This document shows positions 33,631-33,723 of a DNA stretch of 33,723 nucleotides, piece after piece. The translations under genes and the position numbers were made by a program. The stretch's first letter is position 1. Each line of letters starts with the position of its first letter. The stretch is taken from NCBI GenBank assembly GCA_013697915.1, contig JACCVY010000138.1, forward strand, positions 1 to 33,723, in the 5' to 3' direction. The stretch comes from Blastocatellia bacterium. GTDB lineage: Bacteria > Acidobacteriota > Blastocatellia > Pyrinomonadales > Pyrinomonadaceae. Under the pieces are notes generated by a model, which had not been told where the DNA came from, did not search any database, and saw only the letters and a list, made by a program, of their open reading frames with translations.

Positions 33631-33721
33631 GGGTGTCGGGTGTCAGGTCACGGGTGACAGGTGTCGGGTGACAGGTGCCGGGTGACAGGTGCGGGGTATC
33701 AGGTGTCGGGTGCCGGGTGAC
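33631..33721. repeat. Thirteen-unit heptamer array (GGGTGAC/AGGTGTC)
   Basis: Thirteen 7-bp units in unbroken phase, mostly alternating GGGTGAC and AGGTGYC, so a 14-bp higher-order period is visible in the middle. It starts 22 nt before the TerC-family gene start and continues to the window edge. Longest array seen here. Confidence 0.92.
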
Positions 33722-33723
33722 AG

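Noticed and set aside
33631-33721. CRISPR array
   Set aside because: The repeats are 7 bp with no spacers and no cas genes are nearby; this is a tandem repeat.
33609-33723. yybP-ykoY manganese riboswitch before the TerC-type gene
   Set aside because: The visible upstream sequence is entirely heptamer repeats with no riboswitch-like conserved core; anything further upstream is outside the window.

Overview
The window is a gene-dense stretch of about 33.7 kb of bacterial chromosome with moderately high GC. It suggests an Acidobacteriota genome, possibly class Blastocatellia. That is an inference from content: two large Ser/Thr kinases fused to TolB/PD40 beta-propellers, the futalosine menaquinone genes, many starts without a clear Shine-Dalgarno, and gaps full of short repeats. 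No rRNA, tRNA, CRISPR array, integrase or complete insertion sequence was seen.

Layout. 1-600: a short zinc-ribbon ORF that looks like the cut-off N-terminus of a kinase gene, then a run of small hairpins. 613-6507 (minus): two paralogous membrane Ser/Thr kinases, each bordered by a GC-rich double-hairpin repeat. 6772-7026: a small one-TM protein. 7165-10804 (minus): two ABC exporter half-transporters whose motifs predict a heterodimer with one degenerate ATP site. 10940-12595: a DICT-GAF-GGDEF diguanylate cyclase. 12756-14675 (minus): a tight cluster of PaaI thioesterase, YbjQ-like protein, alkyltransferase-like protein and cyclase/formamidase. 14819-18599 (plus): mqnA, mqnC, a HAD phosphatase and a YpfJ-type zinc metallopeptidase. 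18831-22648 (minus): an alpha/beta hydrolase and an RNase E/G with a roughly 400-residue insertion in its S1 domain, preceded by a 750-nt gap. 23399-29300 (minus): the cell-shape operon mreB-mreC-mreD-mrdA-rodA. 29516-33608 (minus): a GGDEF protein with a substrate-site substitution, a FecR/FN3 membrane protein and a TerC-family protein.

The operon encodes the elongasome: the MreB filament, MreC/MreD membrane adaptors, the PBP2 transpeptidase and the RodA glycosyltransferase. MqnA and MqnC are the first and third steps of the futalosine route to menaquinone. The two GGDEF proteins probably feed nucleotide second-messenger signalling. One has the usual guanine-contacting Asp; the other has Ser there, the change seen in Hypr GGDEF enzymes that make cyclic AMP-GMP.

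The strongest non-genic signal is the non-coding DNA. Most gaps among the minus-strand genes carry degenerate tandem repeats with a strict 7-bp period, resembling the heptameric STRR sequences of cyanobacteria, with a different unit in almost every gap. Two gaps hold two arrays in opposite orientation that can pair into long imperfect hairpins, and one pair of arrays sits in frame inside a kinase gene. A 126-bp element with 26-bp terminal inverted repeats, a 22-bp perfect palindrome before the metallopeptidase, and a palindrome-bearing rne upstream region add to this.
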